Positions 24,266 to 33,358 of a stretch of DNA of 64,000 nucleotides are shown here, piece by piece. The position numbers and the translations under genes were made by a program. A model generated the notes under the pieces. The model saw nothing but the letters and a program-made list of their open reading frames with translations, ran no database searches and was not told the origin of the DNA. Every line of letters starts with the position of its first letter. Positions within the stretch are counted from its first letter, which is position 1. Origin of the DNA: Streptomyces sp. Je 1-332 (GTDB taxonomy: Bacteria; Actinomycetota; Actinomycetes; Streptomycetales; Streptomycetaceae); NCBI RefSeq assembly GCF_040730185.1, contig NZ_CP160402.1, positions 5,270,001 to 5,334,000 on the forward strand, given 5' to 3'.

Positions 24266-24289
24266 CGGTGGGGCGCGAAGGCCCCACCG
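24266..24289. terminator. Bidirectional hairpin between converging operons
   Basis: CGGTGGGGC (24266-24274) pairs with GCCCCACCG (24281-24289) in the 35-base gap between the HExxH and NB-ARC/TPR stop codons. Confidence 0.8.
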
Positions 24290-24298
24290 GCATGTGGG

Positions 24299-27200
24299 TT
24301 ACAGCGGCACCGGGTCGATGTCGCAGTTGGCCCGCTGACCTGCCTTGGCCTGGACGGTGGCCGGGTGCGGGGCGGCGTTCTCGGAGCGGAGCCGGGGCTC
24401 GTCGAGCACGCGCTCCATCCGCGCGATCGTGTCGGCCCGCAGGGTGGCCCCGTCGGTCTCCTCGCCCACCGCGACCAGGTCCGTCGCCAGGTTCAGGGCG
24501 CAGGCCAGCGTGGTCGGGTGGTCCTCCCCGAGCGTGCCGCGGCAGCGCTCAAGGGTCTCGTCGCCGAGCGTCCGGGCCGCGGCGTGGTCGCCGAGCGCGG
24601 CCAGGTCGCTGGCCAGGTTGATGGCGCAGGCCAGGGCGATGGGGTGGGCCGCACCGAGCCGTTCCGTCAGCGAGGAAAGGGCCGTTTCGTCGAGCCGGCG
24701 CGCCTCGTCGGGCTGACCGAGCAGACGCAGCGTCACCGCGAGGTCGATGTCGGCGGACAGGACGTGCGGGTGGCTGGGGTCGAAGATCTCGCGGTACCCC
24801 TGGCAGGCCTTGACCCCTCGCTCACGTGCCGCCTGGAGGTCGCCGTTCTCGCGCAGGGCGATGGACAGGGTCAGGGCGGCGGAGAGCGACTGAGGGTGGT
24901 TGTCGCCGTACCGGCGGGTGAAGCGTGAGCTGGCGTCGAGGGCCAGTTCGAGGGACTTGGCGTGGTCGCCCTCCTTGCGGCAGGCCTCGCTGAGCTGGCG
25001 TACCGTCTCGATGGTTGCGGGGTTGCCGCTGCCGAAGACCTCGCGGTAGGCGTTCAGGACGGCTTCCTGCCGGGCGCGTGCGCTGACGTAGTCGCCGGTC
25101 TCGCGCATGTCGATGGCGACGTTGAGCTCGGAGTGCAGCGTCTGCTGATGGTCCTGGCCGAGAACCCGCAGCTTCAACGCAAGGGTCTGCTGGTCGAGTT
25201 CGTGGGCCTTGCGGTAGTCCCCCATCAGGCGCAGGCTCACCGAGAGGTTGTGGGCGGTGTTCAGCGTGGTCGGATCCTCCTCGCCGAAGGCCCGGCGCGC
25301 CCGCTCGTAGACCGTGGCGTCCAGCTGGGCGCCGAGGGCGAAGTGTCCCTCGACGCGGCGGACGGCCGCTTCGAGTTGGATGGCGTCCAAGGCGTCCTCG
25401 CGGGTGTCCTCACCGACGGCCGGGGCTGTGCGCTCGTAGATCTCCCTGATTCGGGCCACCAGCGACGCTGCCTCGCGGTGCCGGCCGACGCTCCAGTAGA
25501 GGAAGGTCAGTTTCTGCCCCACGAGGAGCGTCATCTGGTCTTCCTCGCCGAACACCTCCCGCCAGGTCTCCCAGGCCCGCTCGGAGAAGTCGATCGCCAC
25601 TTCGTGGTCGCCCCAGCGGTAGAGGTACTCGGCGACGTTCAGGACGAGCTGGCGTACCCAGGGCTGGTCCGACTTGACCGCGTCGGACGCGATGACGTGG
25701 CTGTAGAGCTCCGCGTAGCGCGGCCAGTTGGCCGGGGAGACCGGGGACTTGGGGTCGGCGGCGGCCAGCAGGGTGTGGGCCCCGTGACGCATCCGGGCCT
25801 GTTCCTCGGGAGACATGCGGTTGTTCAGGACGAGCTGTACGAGGCGGTGCATCTCGATGGAGTTCGTACGGTGGTCGATGCGGGCGAGGGAGTAGCGGTT
25901 CACTTCCCTTATGGCGCGCGCGAGCCGCATCGGGTCGTTCAGCGTCGCGTCGAGCTCGGGGAAGATGCTGCTGTTGCCGAGGCCGGAGAAGATGGACCGC
26001 GAGATCGGGTCCGGGGCGAAGTACGAGCAGAGCTGCAGCAGACGCAGGGCCGATGGGCTGCGGTTCTCCAGGTGGTCGAGGGAGACGTTCCAGGCGGCCG
26101 CGACCGGCAGTTGGTAGTCCGGGGGCGGGGACGTCTCCAGAAGCTCGGTCCGCTTGTTCTCGAAGAGGCGCAGATACTCCGAAGCGGGCATGCCCGTCTC
26201 CGCACGCCACGCGGCGGCCTGCTCCAGGGCGAGCGGCAGGTCTCCCAGCGCCTCGGCGAGACGGTCCGCCTCGTCCTCCTGGAGGGGCGGCCCGGAGTGG
26301 CGCAGGAGTTCCTTGCTCTCCTCGCGGGTGAAGACGTCCACTTCGAGTGAGCCGCCGACCAGGCCCCACCGCCGGTTGCGGGAGGTGACCAGGATCGTGC
26401 CGTTGCCCCCGGTGGGGAAGTAGTGACGTACCTGCTCGGGGTTGTCGGCGTTGTCGAAGATCAGCAGCCAGCGTGAGTAGGGCCGTCCCTCGCGCAGCGC
26501 CTCACGCACCGCGGGGCCCGCGATGTTCGCCTCGGTGCTGGTCTCCAGGCCCAGGCGTCCGGCCAGCTCGACCAGCGCCTGACCGATCTGGCCCGGCCGC
26601 TCGGAGGGAATCCACCAGACGATGTCGTACTCACCCTGATGGCGATACGCGTACTCGATGGCGAGCTGGGTCTTGCCGACGCCGCCCATGCCGTGAATCG
26701 CCTCGGGCAGGACCGTGGTCGTGCCCTCCCGCAGACGCTCGCCGAGCAGTTCGAGCAGCTCCGCGCGACCGGTGAAGTTCGGGTTACGGGGCGGCAGGTT
26801 TCCCCAAACGCGCGGCTGTGATGTGCGGTCCCCCTCCACCGTTTGCTGGGACGTAGTCGACATCGCCAATACTCCTTCAGGATGGGGCCGGGAGTCGGGG
26901 GTTCGACCGCTTTTCTCCAGGCTGACTGCGTATCGACGATCGTGCCAGCCAAGTACCCCTGCCAGCAGGGCGGCGCGCTGCATGAAACGTCCGGAGAGTG
27001 CCCTCAGCGCGGCGAGTTCCACGCGGAGGAAGCCGATGTTGCGGCTGTTCACCCGGGGCATGGCCAGGGTGTCGAGCGGTTCGGCGGGGGAGGGGAGCAG
27101 CGAGGGGGCGCCGGTGCCGTCGCCCGCCAGTAACGCGCGTACGTCGTGCAGGATCCGCGCCGTGTCGCTGCGGCGGCCGAGCGCGAGCAGCTCCTCGCGG

Positions 27201-28201
27201 ATGTCGGGAGCGAAGGAGAACGCCACGTCCGTGATGTCGTCGCCCTGCTCCCCGCTGGGCCGGACGAGGCCGCTCATCAGCAGCTCCGACACGTGCGCGG
27301 GGCCGGCCCCCGGCGTGGTCTCCAGGACCTTGCGGATCAGCGGGAGGCTCAGGGGGACGGCGGACAGGCGCGTGGCCAGGGTGAAGGCCGTGGGAGAGGC
27401 CCCGGCGCGATAGTCCGAGACGCGTTCCGCCGCGGGCACCGTGCTGCGCGGGTCGGGGACCTCGTCCGTCCAGGGCAGGGCCCGCGCGGCGTCCGGCCTG
27501 CGCTTCCACTCCCGCGCACGGACAGCGGACATCTCGAGCCACCGCGGCTCAGGTCCCATGACGAGCTGGGTCCAGGCCTCGGCCCAGCGGTTGGTCAGGG
27601 CGAGGACCGGCACGAGGACCGCGTCCCCCTCGACCTCCGGCTCTGCCGGGTCGCGCGACTCGACGGGGGCATCGCGCAGCTCCCAGTCGAGCTCGCTGTT
27701 GGCCGCCCAGGCGTGGTCGGCGCGCAGCCGCACCCGGCAGACGTCCAGGCCCGTGCGGAACCACAGCTGTTGGGGGAGCACGTGCACGACGGCGACCGGG
27801 CAGGTGCGGCTCCAGGCGCGCAGCAGGGGCATGACCGCGCCCGAGCGCCAGCCGGCCGCGAGACCGTCGGTGAGCACGAGGATCACGCGGCGCATGTCTC
27901 CCGCGCTGCCGAGCGGTTCCTCGGGGCCGATGCGGGCCGGGTCCGTCTCGTCGGTGCCGCGCAGGCTCAGGACGCGTACGCGCGCGAAGTCCCCTTCGCG
28001 GTTCAGCTCGTCGACCAGGTCGTCGACGGCGTGGTCCCAGATCCGCATGGTCAGGTGGCTGTCGAGGACGAGCACCGCCTCGGAGCGTTCCTGTCTGCCC
28101 GGGCGGCCGGTCGCCGCGCGCCCGAGTCGGCCGAGAACGGACGCGGCCTCACGACGTGCCCGCGTTGCCGGTCCCTGCCGCTGCCCTCCGTCGTCATGCA
28201 T
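24299..28201 (-). CDS. SAV_2336-domain / NB-ARC / TPR regulator (FxSxx-COOH system TPR protein)
   Basis: The 1300-aa product starts at ATG 28201 (MHDDGGQRQG), with GAGGG five bases upstream; the frame further up lacks a ribosome site. Residues 40-430 match the SAV_2336 N-terminal domain (AVLVLDSHLTMRIWDHAVDD). From about 450 it has the STAND core: NFTGRAELLELL, Walker A GMGGVGKTQ near 500, Walker B WLLIFDNAD and GLxLAL-type LGDLPLALEQ. From about 860 to the end it has tetratricopeptide repeats with HPxxL words (TTLNTAHNLSVSL, TTLACALNLATDL). An internal MSTTSQQTVEGD near 450 could start an NB-ARC-only form. STAND NTPases sense a signal and oligomerise to activate effectors; here the protease and the peptide pathway are the likely outputs. 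Confidence 0.88.
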   Translation of the reverse strand: MHDDGGQRQGPATRARREAASVLGRLGRAATGRPGRQERSEAVLVLDSHLTMRIWDHAVDDLVDELNREGDFARVRVLSLRGTDETDPARIGPEEPLGSAGDMRRVILVLTDGLAAGWRSGAVMPLLRAWSRTCPVAVVHVLPQQLWFRTGLDVCRVRLRADHAWAANSELDWELRDAPVESRDPAEPEVEGDAVLVPVLALTNRWAEAWTQLVMGPEPRWLEMSAVRAREWKRRPDAARALPWTDEVPDPRSTVPAAERVSDYRAGASPTAFTLATRLSAVPLSLPLIRKVLETTPGAGPAHVSELLMSGLVRPSGEQGDDITDVAFSFAPDIREELLALGRRSDTARILHDVRALLAGDGTGAPSLLPSPAEPLDTLAMPRVNSRNIGFLRVELAALRALSGRFMQRAALLAGVLGWHDRRYAVSLEKSGRTPDSRPHPEGVLAMSTTSQQTVEGDRTSQPRVWGNLPPRNPNFTGRAELLELLGERLREGTTTVLPEAIHGMGGVGKTQLAIEYAYRHQGEYDIVWWIPSERPGQIGQALVELAGRLGLETSTEANIAGPAVREALREGRPYSRWLLIFDNADNPEQVRHYFPTGGNGTILVTSRNRRWGLVGGSLEVDVFTREESKELLRHSGPPLQEDEADRLAEALGDLPLALEQAAAWRAETGMPASEYLRLFENKRTELLETSPPPDYQLPVAAAWNVSLDHLENRSPSALRLLQLCSYFAPDPISRSIFSGLGNSSIFPELDATLNDPMRLARAIREVNRYSLARIDHRTNSIEMHRLVQLVLNNRMSPEEQARMRHGAHTLLAAADPKSPVSPANWPRYAELYSHVIASDAVKSDQPWVRQLVLNVAEYLYRWGDHEVAIDFSERAWETWREVFGEEDQMTLLVGQKLTFLYWSVGRHREAASLVARIREIYERTAPAVGEDTREDALDAIQLEAAVRRVEGHFALGAQLDATVYERARRAFGEEDPTTLNTAHNLSVSLRLMGDYRKAHELDQQTLALKLRVLGQDHQQTLHSELNVAIDMRETGDYVSARARQEAVLNAYREVFGSGNPATIETVRQLSEACRKEGDHAKSLELALDASSRFTRRYGDNHPQSLSAALTLSIALRENGDLQAARERGVKACQGYREIFDPSHPHVLSADIDLAVTLRLLGQPDEARRLDETALSSLTERLGAAHPIALACAINLASDLAALGDHAAARTLGDETLERCRGTLGEDHPTTLACALNLATDLVAVGEETDGATLRADTIARMERVLDEPRLRSENAAPHPATVQAKAGQRANCDIDPVPL

Positions 28202-28620
28202 ATGCGCCCTCAAGGCGTCGTGGCGGCCAGGACGATGGTGCGGAGTCCCGCAGTGCGCGGGCGTGCGTGACATCCACAAGCGCAGCGTGACAGTGCGCCC
28301 GCAGTGCAAGCAAGGGGGTACGGCGGCATGGGCCGGGGCGCACGGGCATCTTGCCGGAAGTCGCGCCCTGGGAACGGGAGTTCGTGCCTCCGGCGGTGAG
28401 TGTGATGCGCCTGGCGAGTGGCTCCGTGCGCCCGGCCGTCGAAGAGGTGCGCCCGGGTGTCGAGGAGGTGCGCCCGGCCGTCGAGGGTGTGCGCCCGTCG
28501 GGCGGAGGTGTGCGCCCGGTGGGAGACGCCCGTACGGCAGCGGAGGCGGTCTGGGTCACGGCGCGGCACCCCCTCTCGCCGGGTGCGGGAGGTTCACGGA
28601 CCGGTGGCCGGCGGGGCCGG
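28202..28620. promoter_or_regulatory. Intergenic region between VMAP-C and NB-ARC genes
   Basis: These 419 bases contain the 21-base tandem array and no frame I can support. Both strands are open for long stretches because of the repeats, but none of these frames has a good ribosome site or a recognisable sequence. The NB-ARC gene probably has its own promoter here, although read-through from the VMAP-C gene is possible, since no strong hairpin lies between. Confidence 0.45.
28426..28530. repeat. Five tandem 21-base units
   Basis: The word GTGCGCCCG recurs at 28426, 28447, 28468, 28489 and 28510, exactly 21 bases apart. It lies within degenerate units of the form GTGCGCCCGGCCGTCGAGGAG. The last two units are more diverged. 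The period is a multiple of three, so both strands stay open (VRPAVEE on plus, GRTSST on minus), which could mark a remnant of a coding repeat. There are no spacers, so it is not CRISPR. Confidence 0.88.
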
Positions 28621-30108
28621 TCAACTCGTCACCGGCGTACGGTCGGGCCCCGGCGGCCCGGGTCTGCGCTCCGGGTCGTCGAGCAGGATCGCCAGATGGC
28701 GTCCCACGTGGTTGTCCCAGCCCTCGGGGCCCAGCGCCAGTGCTTCCTTGCGCCAATTTCCCGCGCGCGTCACCAGACCGGCGAGGCCCCTGTCCTGGAC
28801 CATCTCGGCGACCGCCTCCTTGAAGGCGGGGTCGCCGCAGTCGCCGCGGTGCCAGATCATCGCGGGCACCCCCGCGCGCAGTCCCGCCATGAACTCCTGA
28901 TGGCTGGCAGGTGAGTCGGTGCCGGGGGGCTGGCTCAGAACCAGGCAGACCGCGTGGTCGTCCTCCTTCAGCTCGCGCTCCAGATGGAAGTGCGACTGGC
29001 CTGGAGGGTTGAAGTACGAATGGCTGTCGGCGGGCTGCTCCTTGAGCTGGCGCCACTTCTTGTGCCAGGGACGGTGCCAGGCGGCCTTGCGCAGGCGCTC
29101 GAAGCTGCGGATCAGAACCGCGTAGTCCATCACCAGAGGGGTCGGGGAGGAGGACGAGGACTCCTTGTGCCACCACTCGACGGGCTCGCCGAGTAGTTCC
29201 CACGGGAGGATGAATTCGAGGACGACCGGTTGTCGCAGGTCCGCCCACCGCTCCTCGGTCTGCTCGATGAGGACCTCGACCTCGGAGGGCAGGTCGTCAC
29301 GGTGCAGATGCAGGGTCTCGCCCGGCACGGGATGCCAGCCCTCGGCGTCCGACTGCCGCCAGTGGGAGAGGAAGTAGCGGTCGGGGTCCACTCCGTCCGG
29401 CTCGAACTGGATCATCAGATACGCGGGCACCATGGACGGCGGGGCCTGCCGGGCCAGGTCGCCACGCTGCCAGTCGGCGATCTGCTCCTCAAGGCCCCAC
29501 GTCCTGGCCTGCTGACGGTTCCAGCGACGCAGGTCCTCCGCTGCCTCCATCTGTCCGTCCTCCACGAGCCGTTCGGCGGCCAGGGCCAGGAACGCCATGC
29601 TGACGGGGAGTTCCTTCGCGGCGGTGTTGTCGCCGGCCAGTCGTAGAAAGACTGCCCATCCCGTGTCGCACCACGCGGGCAATTCCTGGGTGCGTGAGCG
29701 GCTTGCCCGCCGGGCGAGGGTGGCGAGGCCCGCCGATGAGCGCATGTCACGGAGGATCGGCTGCAAAGGATGCAGGTCGGCGCCGTCGAAGAACTCCACG
29801 GCCTCCCACTCGTCCACAAGACGCAGCAGCGACAGGATCGCGGAGGACTGCTGCTCCAGATACTGCAGACAGCGCACCAGACTCGGCAGGCCGTCGGGGA
29901 CCTGCCCGCAGTGCTCCACCAGTTGCAGCAACCAGGGCCGCAGCGCCCCGTTGCGCAGCGGCTCCACAGGGTGTTCCAGCTCTTCGCTCAGCATGCGCAC
30001 CCAGAGATCGGCGCTGTTCTCCTGCCGTACCGTGCTCGAATCCTGCAGTACGTCGACGATGTCGGCGACCAATTCGTTGCGAACCCTCGCAGGGCTGCGC
30101 CCGTCCAC
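28621..30108 (-). CDS. VMAP-C-domain-like protein
   Basis: The 495-aa product starts at GTG 30108 with GGGGAGG eight bases upstream. It is rich in Trp and acidic residues and has no signal peptide or membrane span. The N-terminal 140 residues are helical and resemble an effector-associated adaptor domain (VRNELVADIVDVLQD, LRPWLLQLVEHCG). From about 225 the region YLMIQFEPDGVDPDRYFLSHWRQ, VVLEFILPWELLGEPVEWW and VMDYAVLIRSFERL is the pattern of the C-terminal domain of vWA-MoxR-associated proteins. These occur in ternary conflict systems with trypco domains and proteases. It probably bridges the STAND protein and the EAD2 protease. Family assignment is from memory of motifs. Confidence 0.78.
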   Translation of the reverse strand: MDGRSPARVRNELVADIVDVLQDSSTVRQENSADLWVRMLSEELEHPVEPLRNGALRPWLLQLVEHCGQVPDGLPSLVRCLQYLEQQSSAILSLLRLVDEWEAVEFFDGADLHPLQPILRDMRSSAGLATLARRASRSRTQELPAWCDTGWAVFLRLAGDNTAAKELPVSMAFLALAAERLVEDGQMEAAEDLRRWNRQQARTWGLEEQIADWQRGDLARQAPPSMVPAYLMIQFEPDGVDPDRYFLSHWRQSDAEGWHPVPGETLHLHRDDLPSEVEVLIEQTEERWADLRQPVVLEFILPWELLGEPVEWWHKESSSSSPTPLVMDYAVLIRSFERLRKAAWHRPWHKKWRQLKEQPADSHSYFNPPGQSHFHLERELKEDDHAVCLVLSQPPGTDSPASHQEFMAGLRAGVPAMIWHRGDCGDPAFKEAVAEMVQDRGLAGLVTRAGNWRKEALALGPEGWDNHVGRHLAILLDDPERRPGPPGPDRTPVTS

Positions 30109-30275
30109 CCCCGTGACCTCCCCGATCGCACCGTCATATCGATGGTGGCGACAAGCGTACGGCCACAGTCCAGCTCAGGGCAGGCCTCCGGCCATGTGCG
30201 GAGCCGAGCTGTGACCATCAATCCCGTGGCGCCAACTGGCCTGTACGCAAAGCGAGTTCATTCGTTCGAGCAGTT

Positions 30276-31382
30276 TCAGCCGTCGGCGAGCCCTGACTTC
30301 AGGCCCGCCCCGCACAGCGGAACCACGGCCGTCCGCTCGCCGAGCGCTCCGTCCCGTACGGCCGCCCAGCAGGCGACGCCGGTCGCCTCGACGTACAGGC
30401 CGCGTCCTGCCAGGTCCAGCTGGGCGGCGCGGATCTGGTCCTCCGTGACCGTCAGGAAGCCGCCGCCGAGACCGCGTACGGCCCGCAGGATCTGGCGTGC
30501 GCGGGGCGGCTGCGGGATCGCGATGCCCTCCGCGAGCGTGGGGGCCGCCGGCGTGGTGCCCAGGGGTTCGTCGGCGCCCGCGCGCCACGCCTCGGCCAGC
30601 GGGGAGACCGCGGCGGCCTGCACGGCGTACAGCGCGGGAGCCTTCGCGATCAGGCCCGCCGTGTGCAGTTCGCGCACCGCGAGGGCCGCGCCGAGCAGCA
30701 GGGTGCCGTTGCCCGCGGGCACGACGAGCGCGTCCGGCAGCCGGCCGCCCAGGTCCTCCCACAGCTCGTGGACGTAGGTCTTGGTGCCTTGCAGGAAGTA
30801 GGGGTTGTGCACGTGCGAGGCGTAGAAGGTGCCCGGTTCGTCGGCCGCCGTCCGGGCCGTCCACGCCGTCTTCTCGCGGTCGCCGGGGACGACTTCGAGC
30901 CGTGCCCCGTGCGCGCCGATCTGTTCGAGCTTCTTCGGTGACGTGCCCTCCGGGACGTACACCGTGCAGGGCAGCCCGGCCCGCGCGCAGTACGCGGCGA
31001 CCGCCGTGCCCGCGTTGCCGCTGCTGTCGGCGATCACCCGGTCCGGGGCGAGGCGCAGGGCGAGGGCGGCGAGCATGACCGCGCCGCGGTCCTTGAAGGA
31101 GAGCGTCGGCATCAGGAAGTCGAGCTTGGCCGAGATCGCGCCATCCAGCGGAACGAGCGGTGTGCGGCCCTCGCCGAGCGAGAACGCGGGGGCCGGCAAG
31201 GGCAGGGACTCCGCGTACCGCCACAGTGAATTGACCCTGCCGGTCAGGGACTTCAGCGGTGCGGGATTGGGGGAGAAGTCCAGGTCGAGGGGGCCGCGGC
31301 AGACGGGGCAGCACCAGGCGAGGGTGCCCGAGGGGACACGGGTTCCGTCGGTGGGGCAGAAACAATCCGGCAATGCTGTCAT
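30276..31382 (-). CDS. Threonine synthase-like PLP-dependent enzyme
   Basis: The 368-aa fold-type II PLP enzyme has the lysine Schiff-base motif LSFKDRGA near residue 97, the substrate loop SSGNAGTAVAAY near 120, a phosphate-binding GNGTLLLGAAL near 223, and PLCGAG at the C-terminus. An N-terminal cysteine cluster (CFCP and CCPVCRG, residues 7-29) looks like a small zinc ribbon, seen in threonine synthase-like and cysteate synthase-like proteins. It would catalyse a beta- or gamma-replacement or elimination on an amino-acid substrate. No threonine pathway gene is adjacent, so it is probably not the main thrC. The monocistronic gene is divergent from the subtilisin. Confidence 0.83.
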   Translation of the reverse strand: MTALPDCFCPTDGTRVPSGTLAWCCPVCRGPLDLDFSPNPAPLKSLTGRVNSLWRYAESLPLPAPAFSLGEGRTPLVPLDGAISAKLDFLMPTLSFKDRGAVMLAALALRLAPDRVIADSSGNAGTAVAAYCARAGLPCTVYVPEGTSPKKLEQIGAHGARLEVVPGDREKTAWTARTAADEPGTFYASHVHNPYFLQGTKTYVHELWEDLGGRLPDALVVPAGNGTLLLGAALAVRELHTAGLIAKAPALYAVQAAAVSPLAEAWRAGADEPLGTTPAAPTLAEGIAIPQPPRARQILRAVRGLGGGFLTVTEDQIRAAQLDLAGRGLYVEATGVACWAAVRDGALGERTAVVPLCGAGLKSGLADG

Positions 31383-31547
31383 GTAGTCAGGCTAGTTGGG
31401 GCAGTTGGGGCCGATGTGTCATGACGGGTGCGTGGCGGTCATGTTACGTCCGGTCCTGACCCTTGTGGGATTCCTATGGATCCGCCAATCTTTCGTCCCG
31501 ACGAAGGCAAGTTTCCGTCGCGGTGAGGGCGAGAACGGGCATTTTGC

Positions 31548-31553
31548 TTGACA
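31548..31553 (+). promoter_or_regulatory. Possible -35 element upstream of the subtilisin gene
   Basis: A perfect TTGACA stands 80 bases before the start codon in the 250-base gap shared with the divergent PLP-enzyme gene. No good -10 element lies 16-18 bases on, so the call is tentative. Confidence 0.3.
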
Positions 31554-31632
31554 TGTCCCTGTCGGTATCCCTGTCTGCGCCATCCCTCACCATCCCCCAC
31601 CAGCGCACCACCTATTGAGGAGGACCCCTCAG

Positions 31633-33207
31633 ATGGCAGTGATGCGTCATACCCGCCGAAGACTGGCCGGGATCAGCGCGACAGCGGTCGCGGCCCTCGC
31701 CCTCGGCGTCGTCTCCGCCCTCCCCGCGACCGCTCAGCCGGGTCAGGCCGAAGGCACGATCGAAAACGCCGGAGCCCCGGGTGCGATACCGGGCAGCTAC
31801 ATAGTCAGCCTCGACGCGGACGCCGCGAAGGCCGACTCCAGGCAGGGCAAGGCCCTGGCCGAGAAGTACGGCGCCGAGATCGACCGTACGTACAAGAAGG
31901 CGCTCAACGGCTACGCGGTCGAGCTCTCCGCGGCCGAGGCCAAGAAGTTCGCCGCGGACCCGGCGGTCACGTCCGTCGTGCAGAACCGCACGTTCACCGT
32001 CGACGCCACCCAGCCGAACCCGCCCTCCTGGGGTCTTGACCGCATCGACCAGAAGACGCTCCCGCTGAACAACTCGTACACCTATCCGGACTCCGCCGGT
32101 GAGGGTGTCACGGCGTACGTCATCGACACCGGAGTCCGCATCAGCCACAGCGACTTCGGCGGACGCGCCTCCTACGGCTATGACGCCATCGACAACGACA
32201 ACACCGCCCAGGACGGCCACGGCCACGGCACGCACGTCGCGGGCACCGTCGGCGGAACCCTGCACGGCGTGGCCAAGAAGGCGAAGATCGTCGGTGTGCG
32301 CGTCCTGAACAACCAGGGCTCCGGCACCACCGCGCAGGTCGTCGCCGGCATCGACTGGGTCACCCAGAACGCGGTCAAGCCCGCCGTGGCGAACATGTCA
32401 CTCGGCGGCGGCGCCGACAGCGCCCTGGACGCGGCCGTACGCAACGCCATCGCGTCCGGCATCACCTTCGCCGTCGCGGCCGGCAACGAATCCGTCAACG
32501 CCTCCACGCGCTCGCCCGCGCGCGTGACCGAGGCCATCACGGTCGGCGCCACCACGAACACCGACGCCAAGGCGAGCTACTCCAACTTCGGCAGCGTCCT
32601 CGACCTGTTCGCGCCGGGCTCGTCCATCACCTCGGCCTGGAACACCAACGACACCGCGACGAACACCATCTCCGGTACGTCGATGGCGTCCCCGCACACC
32701 GCGGGTGCCGCGGCGCTCTACCTCGCGGACAACCGTGCGGCGACCCCGGCGCAGGTCTCCGCGGCACTGGTCGGCGCGGCCTCCACCGGCGTCGTCACCA
32801 GCCCCGGATCGGGCTCGCCCAACCGCCTCCTGAACGTGGGTCCCGGCTCGACCAACCCCCCGGGCTCCAAGTTCGAGAACACGACCGACTACGCGATCAA
32901 CGACAACGCCACGGCCGAATCTCCGGTCACCGTGAGCGGCGTCCCGGGTTCGGCGCCCGCCACCCTGAGCGTGCCGGTAGCCATCAAGCACACCTATGTG
33001 GGTGACCTCCGGGTGCAGCTGATAGCGCCCGACGGCAGCGCGTACACGCTGAAGGGCTATGGAACCGGCGGCAGTTCGAACGACATCAACACCACCTACA
33101 CGGTGAACGCGTCGTCCGAGACGGCCAACGGCACGTGGAAGCTGCGGGTGAGCGACAACGCGGCGCAGGACGTGGGGAGGATCGACTCCTGGGCGCTGCA
33201 GTTCTAG
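31633..33207 (+). CDS. Secreted S8 subtilisin-like serine protease with P domain
   Basis: The 524-aa preproprotein starts at ATG 31633 with GAGGAGGA eight bases upstream. It has a signal peptide (ends near LPATAQ, about 38), an I9-type propeptide (GSYIVSLDADAA, about 53-125), and a proteinase K-like catalytic domain. Asp165 lies in VIDTG, the catalytic His near 198 in HGTHVAG, and Ser350 in GTSMASPH. A C-terminal P/proprotein convertase-like domain (about 415-524) contains VPVAIKHTYVGDLRVQL and NGTWKLRVSDNAAQD. It is autoprocessed and exported as an extracellular endopeptidase. The neighbours do not suggest a specific substrate. Confidence 0.95.
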   Translation: MAVMRHTRRRLAGISATAVAALALGVVSALPATAQPGQAEGTIENAGAPGAIPGSYIVSLDADAAKADSRQGKALAEKYGAEIDRTYKKALNGYAVELSAAEAKKFAADPAVTSVVQNRTFTVDATQPNPPSWGLDRIDQKTLPLNNSYTYPDSAGEGVTAYVIDTGVRISHSDFGGRASYGYDAIDNDNTAQDGHGHGTHVAGTVGGTLHGVAKKAKIVGVRVLNNQGSGTTAQVVAGIDWVTQNAVKPAVANMSLGGGADSALDAAVRNAIASGITFAVAAGNESVNASTRSPARVTEAITVGATTNTDAKASYSNFGSVLDLFAPGSSITSAWNTNDTATNTISGTSMASPHTAGAAALYLADNRAATPAQVSAALVGAASTGVVTSPGSGSPNRLLNVGPGSTNPPGSKFENTTDYAINDNATAESPVTVSGVPGSAPATLSVPVAIKHTYVGDLRVQLIAPDGSAYTLKGYGTGGSSNDINTTYTVNASSETANGTWKLRVSDNAAQDVGRIDSWALQF

Positions 33208-33358
33208 GCCGCAGGCCGCAGGCCGTGAGCTGAGCTGCTTCCGTACGTATGCGGCCTCGTCCGCGGAGACCGGCTTCGGGGCCTCGACCCGGCCCGCTCC
33301 GCGGGTGAGGTTGCTCAGCTTAAGGGCCTTTTGTCCGCTTCTGTGATAGTTCTTCGGC

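Noticed and set aside
28426..28530. CRISPR-like array
   Set aside because: The units are adjacent and lack unique spacers; there are no cas genes in the window.
28194..28569. Two open frames on the minus strand across the 21-base array
   Set aside because: They are kept open by the repeat period, have no ribosome site, and differ only by frame; no protein pattern can be recognised.
33208..33358. Terminator after the subtilisin gene
   Set aside because: Only short GCAGGCC direct repeats are present; no stable stem with a plausible loop could be found.
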